This document shows, one piece after another, positions 1-6,054 of a DNA stretch of 11,268 nt. This DNA is from CAYHOI01 sp964358175 (GTDB lineage: Bacteria; Margulisbacteria; Riflemargulisbacteria; GWF2-35-9), in the NCBI GenBank assembly GCA_964358175.1, contig CAYHOI010000064.1, positions 1 to 11,268 of the forward strand. The letters are read 5' to 3'. Each line of letters starts with the position of its first letter. Within the stretch, counting starts at the first letter, position 1. The position numbers and the translations under genes were made by a program. Under the pieces are notes generated by a model, which saw only the letters and a list, made by a program, of their open reading frames with translations, had not been told where the DNA came from and did no database searches.

Positions 1-2
1 GG

Positions 3-59
3 GCTCCACTGAGTTGCATTCGGGAGCTCGAGGGCATAGTCCTCGACTACTTGAACTAG
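3..59 (+). CDS. 3' end of an upstream gene (partial, unidentified)
   Basis: The third forward frame is open from the window edge to a TAG at 57-59 and encodes 18 residues ending in RELEGIVLDYLN, which reads like an ordinary amphipathic C-terminus. Its stop codon overlaps the AGGAGG ribosome binding site of the GGDEF gene, as expected for two adjacent genes in one transcript. A second frame is also open to 71-73, but its product is Gly/Arg-rich and less protein-like. The fragment is too short to assign a family, so the call rests on layout and residue composition only. Confidence 0.4.
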   Translation, partial: APLSCIRELEGIVLDYLN

Positions 60-63
60 GAGG
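58..63 (+). promoter_or_regulatory. Ribosome binding site of the GGDEF gene
   Basis: A full-consensus AGGAGG lies 6 nt before the ATG at 70. This fixes the start of the GGDEF gene and suggests efficient initiation. It overlaps the stop codon of the preceding reading frame, so translation may be coupled. Confidence 0.75.
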
Positions 64-69
64 TGTTGG

Positions 70-1587
70 ATGAAATACAAAGTTATTGCGATGGAGAGAG
101 GCTCGAACTCTGATGCCCGCTTCTTTGAACGTCTAGGCAGATCCTTTCGCGGGCTTCTAAAAACCGTACATAACACAGCAACTCTTTTACCGGGACAACT
201 ACCTAGCCTCAATCTGGGGTATCTTGAAATCCTGGCGTTGGAGATATCTACGTTATTATTGTACGGGTTTGGTTCCAAGGTTGATGTCTATGGGACATTA
301 GACCCAATAGATTCCGATGGAGTCACAGAAATGCGAACGCAACGTCTTACTGTAATTTACAAGGGACTAATACTCAAGAATGGAATCGTCAGTGGGGATC
401 AGGGAGCCCCCTTCTTTTATCTACAACAATGGCGTAAAGACGATGAAATCTTTAGCTGTAAAATAAAATCGCTACAAATTTATTTTGTCGTTATCAATGG
501 AAAGAAATTAGGGTTATTGGAACGAACAGCAGAAATTAATGCTTGGTTACGTACTTTAGAAGACAATTATAATCTTCATTTCGAGAAAAATGCGTTGCAG
601 GTAGAGCTTCAGAAAAAAAATGAGGAATTAGAGAGAAAGACCCTTCAAGATCCATTAACAACGCTCCTAAATAGAAGGGGGTTATGGATGGCTATGGTCG
701 AAATTGGTGAGATGTTGGAGCGGGAAATACATAAGTCGTACACGATGGCAACACTGGATATTGATTTCTTTAAACGAGTCAATGATGTTTTTGATCATAC
801 TGTGGGGGATACCGTACTCCAGAAATTCGCACAAATAATGCGCGAATATTTTCGAGATATAGATAAGCCCGTTCGCCAAGGAGGGGAAGAATTTACCCTT
901 CTTTTGCCTAATATTTCTGGCAAGGATGCGTTCGTTCGATTGGATAATTTTAGAAACAAGGTCAGTCAGGAACTGATATCTATTCAACTATCCATTGGTC
1001 AATACAATAATCAAGGCAGTCTATCCCTATCACAGATGCTGGTAAATTTGATTGCCTATGAGAAAAAAAATGGTCGGCACAGAATACAACCAAATGAAGA
1101 ATTAACTCTAAATCAAATCAAACAAGATCTAATTGTTAATGGGATTAGCATACCTGAGGAGTCAAAGGATGTTGTAGAAGTGATCATCAAGCTGTTTGCC
1201 CATCAACTAATAACATCTTCTGGCGAGAGAATAACTGCTCAACAAATCGACTTGATTAACAGAAGAGTTCATGAGAGCTTTCCAGAGAAAACATTTGTAG
1301 AAATATGGTTACAGATAACTGCCAGTATCGGATATATAGACAAGAATTTTGAACTTTGTGGCAAAGAAGGATATTTGAGTCAATTTAAAAAATATTCGAA
1401 GAGTGAAATGATTGAGGTTGTGACTAAGAACATAGTGGGGATGTCAACGGGGTTCATGAAGGAACTGTCAGAGGAAAAGCTGAAGGCATTAAGGTATTTT
1501 TTTTGGGCAATAATTGCTTGTGATAAAGCTTTAGCGGACGCAAAACACTCTGGACGGAACTGCGTGAAGCCTTCTCTTCTAATGTAG
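70..1587 (+). CDS. GGDEF-domain protein, probable diguanylate cyclase with unusual C-terminal extension
   Basis: Probably makes the second messenger c-di-GMP from two GTP. Residues 1-170 match no domain I recognise and show no clear membrane span. Residues 172-195 form a Glu/Lys-rich helical, probably coiled-coil linker that runs into the DPLTTLLNRRG entry of a GGDEF domain. The domain has the metal and substrate residues LDID (230 and 232), K235, N238, D239, and the active-site GGEEF at 271-275. An RxxD inhibition site (R262-D265) stands five residues before it, the spacing seen in PleD. The first domain end is degenerate: SIG at 308-310, then a short YEKKNGRHRI tail with no clear ADxALY. 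A further 165 residues follow and contain a second ASIG (418-421) and a second tail, CDKALADAKHSGRN (484-497), close to the canonical GGDEF ending. AGA/AGG make up over a third of the arginine codons, unlike thrC. The start is fixed by AGGAGG at 58-63. Catalysis is likely but the tail makes the fold uncertain. Confidence 0.85.
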   Translation: MKYKVIAMERGSNSDARFFERLGRSFRGLLKTVHNTATLLPGQLPSLNLGYLEILALEISTLLLYGFGSKVDVYGTLDPIDSDGVTEMRTQRLTVIYKGLILKNGIVSGDQGAPFFYLQQWRKDDEIFSCKIKSLQIYFVVINGKKLGLLERTAEINAWLRTLEDNYNLHFEKNALQVELQKKNEELERKTLQDPLTTLLNRRGLWMAMVEIGEMLEREIHKSYTMATLDIDFFKRVNDVFDHTVGDTVLQKFAQIMREYFRDIDKPVRQGGEEFTLLLPNISGKDAFVRLDNFRNKVSQELISIQLSIGQYNNQGSLSLSQMLVNLIAYEKKNGRHRIQPNEELTLNQIKQDLIVNGISIPEESKDVVEVIIKLFAHQLITSSGERITAQQIDLINRRVHESFPEKTFVEIWLQITASIGYIDKNFELCGKEGYLSQFKKYSKSEMIEVVTKNIVGMSTGFMKELSEEKLKALRYFFWAIIACDKALADAKHSGRNCVKPSLLM

Positions 1588-1642
1588 CACAGTCTGTTGT
1601 TTTAACAACCTAGGTAACCGATGAGTTTCAGCGGGTGGTGGC

Positions 1643-1664
1643 GAATTACGAATTACGATTTACG
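1643..1664 (+). repeat. Short 7-bp tandem repeat
   Basis: Three head-to-tail units: GAATTAC at 1643-1649, GAATTAC at 1650-1656 and GATTTAC at 1657-1663, followed by G. They lie in the 107-bp gap after the GGDEF gene and about 30 bp before homology to the DUF4143 ATPase begins. They may be a recombination scar or a small dispersed repeat; function is unknown. Confidence 0.6.
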
Positions 1665-1694
1665 GTGAATTTGGCAACAGAGACATGAGATTGA

Positions 1695-2120
1695 TATTTG
1701 GATTTGCTGGAAAAGAATTTTGTTATTAAAAATATTAGAGCGTTTAGCCGCAATCTTCGAAATGAGATCAGCAAAACATCAAGGTATTACTTCTATGACA
1801 ATGGAATTCGCAATGCGGTAATCAATAATTTTAATGGGATTTCTTTGCGGGATGACATTGGGCAACTCTGGGAGAACTATCTGGTGATAGAACGAATCAA
1901 GAAGCAGATGTATGATGAAATATATACGAACAACTACTTCTGGAGGACTTATCAGCAGAAGGAAATTGACTGGGTGGAGGAGCGAGATGGTAAGCTTTTT
2001 GGTTTTGGATTTAAATGGGGTCTTAAACAAGGCAAAGCTCCGAACGAGTGGTTGGAAGGTTACCCAAATTCAACGTTTACGGTAATCAATCCATCAAACT
2101 ACTTGGAAGAGTTTCTTTGA
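1695..2120 (+). pseudogene. Remnant of a DUF4143-type AAA+ ATPase gene (C-terminal part only)
   Basis: The open frame encodes the C-terminal DUF4143 region of the large ATP-binding family COG1373. Recognisable pieces are YLDLLEKNFV, the FSRNLRNE segment, YYFYDNGIRNA, LWENYLVIERIKK, the FWRTYQQKEIDWVEERDGK region and a normal ending at TGA 2118-2120. Full-length members have roughly 400 residues with an N-terminal P-loop ATPase; here the ATPase half is absent. Homology starts at the tyrosine codon at 1695, directly after two in-frame stops (TGA at 1686 and 1692). A TTG at 1698 could begin a 140-residue peptide but has no ribosome binding site. The PD-(D/E)xK-like core keeps the aspartate of EID, but the expected glutamate of the ExK element is glycine (codon GGA at 2007), one base change from GAA. 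These points favour a decayed fragment over a functional short protein. Such genes are commonly mobile or accessory. Confidence 0.75.
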
Positions 2121-2132
2121 TCTTTTCCCTAA

Positions 2133-2161
2133 TTTATTAAATCCGACAAATCAGGTACAAT
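2133..2161 (+). promoter_or_regulatory. Possible promoter for thrC, leaderless arrangement
   Basis: A good -10-like hexamer TACAAT occupies 2156-2161, with a weak -35-like TTTATT at 2133-2138 and a 17-bp spacer. Only 7 nt separate the -10 hexamer from the thrC ATG at 2169, so transcription would begin at or beside the start codon. No ribosome binding site lies at the usual distance (only an AGG 13 nt upstream). This is a pattern match and has no direct support. Confidence 0.3.
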
Positions 2162-2168
2162 ATCGCCT

Positions 2169-3215
2169 ATGTGGCGAGGACTTATCGAACAATATCGATC
2201 CTATCTTCCGGTGAGTAGCACGACTCCTGTAATTTCACTCAATGAAGGCAATACCCCGCTGATTCCTGCTCTTAAACTTTCCGAGAAAATCGGAAAAAAG
2301 GTGAGTGCTTATTACAAATTTGAGGGACTCAATCCTACGGGTTCCTTTAAAGATCGTGGCATGACCATGGCGATCAGCAAGGCTGTTGAAAAAGGGATGA
2401 AGGCTGTCATGTGCGCATCGACAGGGAATACCTCGGCCTCTGCGGCGGCCTATGCGGCACGCGCAGGTATCCGTTGTGTGGTCCTGATTCCTGATGGGAA
2501 AATCGCTCTGGGCAAGCTGGCACAGGCGATGATGCATGGCGCGATGGTTTTGCAGCTTGATGGGAACTTCGATGACGCGCTGGATCGGGTTCGTGAGATT
2601 ACAGAGCATTACCCGATTGAGATGGTGAATTCCATCAATCCCTTTCGTATCGAGGGGCAGAAAACAGCGGCGTTTGAAATCATCGATGCCCTGGGGGATG
2701 CGCCCACCTATCATGCTCTGCCCGTGGGGAATGCTGGTAATATCACGGCCTATTGGAAAGGGTATAACGAGTACTTTGATTCAAATAAGAGTCAAAGGCT
2801 CCCAAAAATGATTGGATTTCAGGCCAGCGGTGCTGCTCCGATTGTTCTGGGGCATGTGGTGAGCCATCCCGAGACAGTGGCCACGGCGATCCGAATCGGG
2901 AATCCTGCCAGCTGGAAACAGGCACTTCAGGCTCGCGATGACTCCGGCGGACTGATCGACAGTGTGACGGATGAAGAAATATTGGCCGCTTATGCATTTT
3001 TGGCGAATCACGAAGGGGTCTTTTGTGAGCCAGCATCAGCTGCCTCTGTGGCAGGCGTTCTAAAGCAGAAGAACCTTTTTAAAGAGGGAGATGTTATTGT
3101 GTGTACGTTGACCGGACATGGACTAAAAGACCCAGATAATGCTATATTGCAGTCAGATAAACCGATCAAAGTGAAGAATGATATTAGCTCGATCATAAAG
3201 CTTATCGGTATTTAG
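2169..3215 (+). CDS. thrC: Threonine synthase
   Basis: Cytosolic PLP enzyme converting O-phospho-L-homoserine to L-threonine and phosphate, the last step of threonine synthesis. The 348-residue length fits the short bacterial and archaeal class, which lacks the long N-terminal extension. Visible marks are the opening WRGLIEQYRSYLPV, the EGNTPLI element (26-32), the PLP-lysine motif GSFKDRG with K61, the STGNTSASAAAYAARAG segment that contacts substrate and cofactor, the GNAGNI phosphate-binding loop, and a C-terminal EPASAASVAG region. The start agrees with family N-termini. Upstream there is no good ribosome binding site, and a -10-like TACAAT sits 7 nt away, so a leaderless message is possible. 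The downstream regulator, aminotransferase and homoserine-kinase-like genes make this the first gene of an amino-acid cluster. Arginine codons are almost all CGN, unlike the GGDEF gene to the left. Confidence 0.95.
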   Translation: MWRGLIEQYRSYLPVSSTTPVISLNEGNTPLIPALKLSEKIGKKVSAYYKFEGLNPTGSFKDRGMTMAISKAVEKGMKAVMCASTGNTSASAAAYAARAGIRCVVLIPDGKIALGKLAQAMMHGAMVLQLDGNFDDALDRVREITEHYPIEMVNSINPFRIEGQKTAAFEIIDALGDAPTYHALPVGNAGNITAYWKGYNEYFDSNKSQRLPKMIGFQASGAAPIVLGHVVSHPETVATAIRIGNPASWKQALQARDDSGGLIDSVTDEEILAAYAFLANHEGVFCEPASAASVAGVLKQKNLFKEGDVIVCTLTGHGLKDPDNAILQSDKPIKVKNDISSIIKLIGI

Positions 3216-3224
3216 GAAAAATAA

Positions 3225-3266
3225 TCCCCCCTTTCATAAGGGGAGGTGCCCGAAGGGGTGGAGGGA
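3225..3266 (+). repeat. G/C-rich inverted-repeat element containing the regulator's ribosome binding site
   Basis: A pyrimidine block TCCCCCC (3225-3231) is followed by purine-rich stretches. Two mutually exclusive pairings are visible. One is a tight hairpin, CCCCTT (3228-3233) with AAGGGG (3238-3243) and a 4-nt loop. The other is a longer-range pairing of TCCCCCC with GGAGGGA (3260-3266), with one C-A mismatch, which would bury the GGAGGG ribosome binding site at 3260-3265. A small CCC-GAA-GGG hairpin (3249-3257) could form inside. There is no T-run, so it is not a standard terminator. It resembles the short intergenic palindromic elements found in many copies in some bacterial genomes, but copy number cannot be judged from one window. 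Confidence 0.55.
3260..3265 (+). promoter_or_regulatory. Ribosome binding site of the Lrp/AsnC-type regulator
   Basis: GGAGGG ends 5 nt before the ATG at 3271 and decides that start. It lies inside the inverted-repeat element and can pair with the C-run at 3225-3231, so access may depend on RNA folding. Confidence 0.7.
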
Positions 3267-3270
3267 TCAC

Positions 3271-3759
3271 ATGCGCGATAAAATCATAGAGATTCTGCGA
3301 CAAGACAGCCGGACAAGTGTCGACGATATGGCCAGAATGCTCGGAGTGAGTACTGAGGAGATTTCGCAGACGGCCTCGCAGATGGAGGCACAGGGAGTCA
3401 TTGTAAAGTACTCTGTAGTGGTGAACGAGGAATTGCTGGACGGGGACGATAGCGTCACCGCTTTTATTGAAGTGAAGGTTTCTCCAGAACGAGACAAGGG
3501 GTTTGAGAGTATCGCGAAGCGACTTCAGAAATTCCCAGAGGTTCAGTCCGTGTACCTGATGAGCGGATCGTATGATTTGTTGGTGGTGGTGAAGGGCTGT
3601 TCCCTCAGGGATGTGGCCTCATTCGTTTCAAGCAAATTGTCACCTCTGGCGAATGTGGTATCGACGGCAACCCATTTTTTACTCAAGAAATACAAAGAAA
3701 ACGGGATTATTCTAGAAAAAGAAGACAGTCCAACCTCTCGCTTGAAAGTCGCGTTTTAG
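3271..3759 (+). CDS. Lrp/AsnC family transcriptional regulator, AlaR-like
   Basis: 162 residues with the two-part Lrp layout. A winged-helix region spans residues 1-50, and the RAM ligand-binding and oligomerisation domain spans about 62-138. The RAM domain shows TAFIEVKVSPER, FPEVQSVYLMSGSYDLLVVV with the typical GSYD turn (99-102), and the STATHFLLKKYKENG ending. The N-terminus lacks the first few residues of typical Lrp proteins. The presumed recognition helix (27-40, STEEISQTASQMEA) carries no Arg or Lys, so its DNA specificity, or DNA binding itself, is unclear. The next gene is an aminotransferase, the same pairing as alaR-alaT (yugG-yugH) of Bacillus subtilis, where AlaR activates the alanine transaminase gene. 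By analogy it may sense an amino acid and control this cluster; that role is inferred. It ends 4 nt before the aminotransferase start. Confidence 0.85.
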   Translation: MRDKIIEILRQDSRTSVDDMARMLGVSTEEISQTASQMEAQGVIVKYSVVVNEELLDGDDSVTAFIEVKVSPERDKGFESIAKRLQKFPEVQSVYLMSGSYDLLVVVKGCSLRDVASFVSSKLSPLANVVSTATHFLLKKYKENGIILEKEDSPTSRLKVAF

Positions 3760-3763
3760 CTCG

Positions 3764-4909
3764 ATGAAACCGCTTTCCCAAAAAGTTCTGGATATAAAGC
3801 CATCTGGTATTCGAAAGTTTTTTGATCTGGTTCAAAGCAGTGAGGATATTATCTCACTTGGGGTGGGGGAGCCAGATTTTTCGACACCCTGGAATGTCAC
3901 CGAGTATGCGATTTACCAACTTGAAAAAGGGTATACTTCTTATACCTCCAACTACGGTATTTTGGAGCTTCGTCGCGAGATTGCTAAGTTTTTGCAAAGT
4001 CAGTTTGCCTCACAATACATTCCGGAGACAGAAATTCTCATTACCGTTGGGGTCTCTGAAGGATTAGATCTTGTTTTTCGAACACTTATAAATCCAGGGG
4101 ATGAGGTCATCGTGCCTATCCCGAATTATGTCAGCTATGTTCCTCTGGTAGAGCTGGCTGGTGGGGTCGCAGTGACGGTAGATACCAGTAAATCGGATTT
4201 TATTCTTACCCGTGAATTGTTGGAAAAAGCCATCACCCCGAAAACGGTGGCTGTGATTATTGGTTATCCGAACAATCCTACGGGTGCGATGGTAAGTGAA
4301 AAGCAGCTGATCGATATTGTGGATGTGGTAAAGCACCATGATTTGTGGCTGGTATCTGATGAGGTTTATAATCAGATGGTTTATGAGGCGAAGCCTCTGT
4401 CTGCTTCGACCTATTTAAAAGAAAATTTGATCCTTCTCAATGGTTTCTCCAAAGCCTATGCGATGACGGGATGGAGAATCGGATACGTCGCCTGTACAGC
4501 CGAGGTCATGCATCAAATGGTGAAGGTTCACCAGTACAACATATTATGCGCACCAGTCATGGCGCAATATGCAGCCTTAGAGGCTTTGCGTCGCGGGCAG
4601 AAGGACGTAGAGAAGATGCGCCAATCCTACGAGATGCGCCGCAACTTTATTTATGAGGGGCTCAAGGAGATTGGATTTGAGGTTCAGAAGCCGACGGGTG
4701 CTTTTTATATTTTCCCAAGTATCACCAAATTTGGATTGTCCGATGAAGATTTCGCGATGAGATTGTTACAAGAAGGACGAGTGGCGGTGGTGCCAGGGAG
4801 TGCTTTTGCGGAGGGTGTACATGGATTCATCCGATGCTGTTATGCCGCCAGCATGAGTGACCTCAAGGAAGCCCTTAAACGAATCGGACAATTTGTTCAT
4901 CGATTATGA
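3764..4909 (+). CDS. Class I PLP-dependent aminotransferase (AlaT/aromatic type)
   Basis: 381 residues, usual length for fold-type I aminotransferases of the aspartate/aromatic/alanine group. Visible marks are the GVGEPDFSTP opening (33-42), GYTSYTSNYGILELR substrate and cofactor segment, PNYVSY (120-125), YPNNPTG (168-174), SDEVYNQMVY with the PLP-contacting D199 and Y202, the Schiff-base lysine K230 in GFSKAYAMTGWRIGY, and the carboxylate-binding arginine R357 in GFIRCCYA. It would move an amino group between an amino acid and a 2-oxo acid, most often with glutamate/2-oxoglutarate as one pair. The AlaR-like neighbour points to alanine-pyruvate transamination, while an aromatic or aspartate substrate remains possible; sequence alone does not settle this. 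It starts 4 nt after the regulator with no clear ribosome binding site, implying coupling. Its TGA overlaps the next ATG (ATGA at 4906-4909). Confidence 0.9.
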   Translation: MKPLSQKVLDIKPSGIRKFFDLVQSSEDIISLGVGEPDFSTPWNVTEYAIYQLEKGYTSYTSNYGILELRREIAKFLQSQFASQYIPETEILITVGVSEGLDLVFRTLINPGDEVIVPIPNYVSYVPLVELAGGVAVTVDTSKSDFILTRELLEKAITPKTVAVIIGYPNNPTGAMVSEKQLIDIVDVVKHHDLWLVSDEVYNQMVYEAKPLSASTYLKENLILLNGFSKAYAMTGWRIGYVACTAEVMHQMVKVHQYNILCAPVMAQYAALEALRRGQKDVEKMRQSYEMRRNFIYEGLKEIGFEVQKPTGAFYIFPSITKFGLSDEDFAMRLLQEGRVAVVPGSAFAEGVHGFIRCCYAASMSDLKEALKRIGQFVHRL

Positions 4910-6054
4910 GAAAATACTTGGTTCTCGTGGGAGACGGGATGGCCGGCTGGCCTCTTGCAGATTACCGTGAACAAACCACTCTAGAGCTGGCAAAAACACC
5001 GAATTTTGACTTTCTCGTTTCGCATGGAAAAATGGGGCTGGTGCAGAATGTGCCACCAACGCTTCCCCCTGGAAGCGACGTCGCGAGTCTTTCAATCTTT
5101 GGGTATGATCCTACTCTTTACTACAATGGGCGGGCTTCACTGGAGGCCGTTAGCTTGGGAATTCCGCTCTCAAATGAGGAAATGGTCTTCCGTGCAAACT
5201 TGGTAAAGGTCGTAGACGGAAAGATGGCTGATTTTACCGCAGGACATATTTCTACAGAGTCTGCGAGATCGTTGATTGACCTGCTCAATGCCAAGGTGGG
5301 TTCCCAATTCCCTGAGGTTCAATTTTATTGTGGCGTGAGCTATCGACATATCATGAAAATGAAAACCCCTCCGCTGAAGCTATCCACTGTTCCGCCGCAT
5401 GATATAACAGGCCAAGAGATCTCTTCCTATTTGCCACAAGGGGAAGGAAAAGATCGGCTTCAGGCGATTATGGCGTTGAGTGAGGAAGTGCTTGCAGGCC
5501 AGCAAGCGTCTCAGATTTGGTTATGGGGGGCAGGTGGCAGAATGGACCTTCCTTCATTTGAGTCGAAGTATGGGTTGCGAGGTGGCGTGATTTCGGCCGT
5601 AGATTTGATGAAGGGTATCGCGATGTCCTGTGGCCTTGAGTACATTCCTGTTCCAGGCATTACGGGGTTTATAGATACCAACTTCGCGGGGAAGGCGACC
5701 TATGCTCTTCAGGCTCTTCTGAAGGATGACATTGTCTTCCTTCATGTAGAAGCACCTGATGAAGCAGGACACATGGGAGATGTATCGCTCAAAATCGCAG
5801 CGATCGAGAAAATTGACGGGGAGGTTTTGGGTACAGTGCTGAAAGCCAATCGTGACATTTCGATATTACTATTGCCGGATCACCCGACACCGATTCAGCT
5901 CAGAACCCATTCACGCGAACCGGTTCCGTTTGTGATCTACCATCCCTCAGATCCACAACAGCACCCATTTACACGACTGACAGAAAAGCAGGCGACCCAG
6001 ACAGGATGGGTAATTTCTCAGGGGCATCGTCTGCTGGAGTCTTTTCTTCGATGA
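4906..6054 (+). CDS. Archaeal-type phosphoglycerate-mutase homologue, proposed homoserine kinase
   Basis: 382 residues of the alkaline-phosphatase superfamily, closest to archaeal-type cofactor-independent phosphoglycerate mutase (ApgM, COG3635). Metal- and phosphate-site marks are VGDGMAGWP with D10, PPGSDVASLSIFGYDP with the catalytic-type S57, HVEAPDEAGHMGD with D285 and H289, PDHPTP with D325 and H326, and THSREPVPF with H335. A bacterial subgroup of this family (TIGR02535) has been proposed to be a homoserine kinase, because its genes sit in threonine clusters of genomes lacking ordinary thrB. The neighbourhood here (thrC, Lrp regulator, aminotransferase) fits that subgroup. I infer homoserine + ATP to O-phosphohomoserine, the substrate of ThrC; glycolytic 3-PG/2-PG isomerisation is the alternative. 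ATGA overlaps link it to both the aminotransferase and the protease gene. Confidence 0.85.
   Translation: MRKYLVLVGDGMAGWPLADYREQTTLELAKTPNFDFLVSHGKMGLVQNVPPTLPPGSDVASLSIFGYDPTLYYNGRASLEAVSLGIPLSNEEMVFRANLVKVVDGKMADFTAGHISTESARSLIDLLNAKVGSQFPEVQFYCGVSYRHIMKMKTPPLKLSTVPPHDITGQEISSYLPQGEGKDRLQAIMALSEEVLAGQQASQIWLWGAGGRMDLPSFESKYGLRGGVISAVDLMKGIAMSCGLEYIPVPGITGFIDTNFAGKATYALQALLKDDIVFLHVEAPDEAGHMGDVSLKIAAIEKIDGEVLGTVLKANRDISILLLPDHPTPIQLRTHSREPVPFVIYHPSDPQQHPFTRLTEKQATQTGWVISQGHRLLESFLR

Noticed and set aside
2..73. Second forward frame open at the window edge as an alternative upstream gene end.
   Set aside because: Its Gly/Arg-rich product is less protein-like than the third frame and it would run into the GGDEF start codon; it cannot be fully excluded because the segment is short.
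1596..1609. Small palindrome GTTGTTTTAACAAC after the GGDEF gene, considered as a terminator.
   Set aside because: Only about five A/T-rich base pairs can form and no T-run follows, so it would be a very weak terminator.
2235..2714. Long open frame on the minus strand within thrC.
   Set aside because: It lies wholly antisense to a clearly conserved enzyme gene, and its product is rich in Arg, His and Cys with no recognisable domain; it is a shadow of the coding strand.
3225..3243. G/C-rich hairpin after thrC considered as an intrinsic terminator.
   Set aside because: No T-run follows the stem, and the stretch runs straight into the ribosome binding site of the next gene; it is recorded as a repeat instead.
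4471..4656. Open frame in another phase inside the aminotransferase gene.
   Set aside because: It overlaps the conserved region after the PLP lysine, its product is Arg-rich with no family likeness, and nothing suggests independent translation.
6006..6050. Earlier in-frame start for the site-2 protease, adding 15 residues.
   Set aside because: It would overlap the previous gene by about 50 nt, adds a Ser/Gly-rich stretch before the HExxH helix not expected in the family, and lacks the ATGA coupling seen at 6051.
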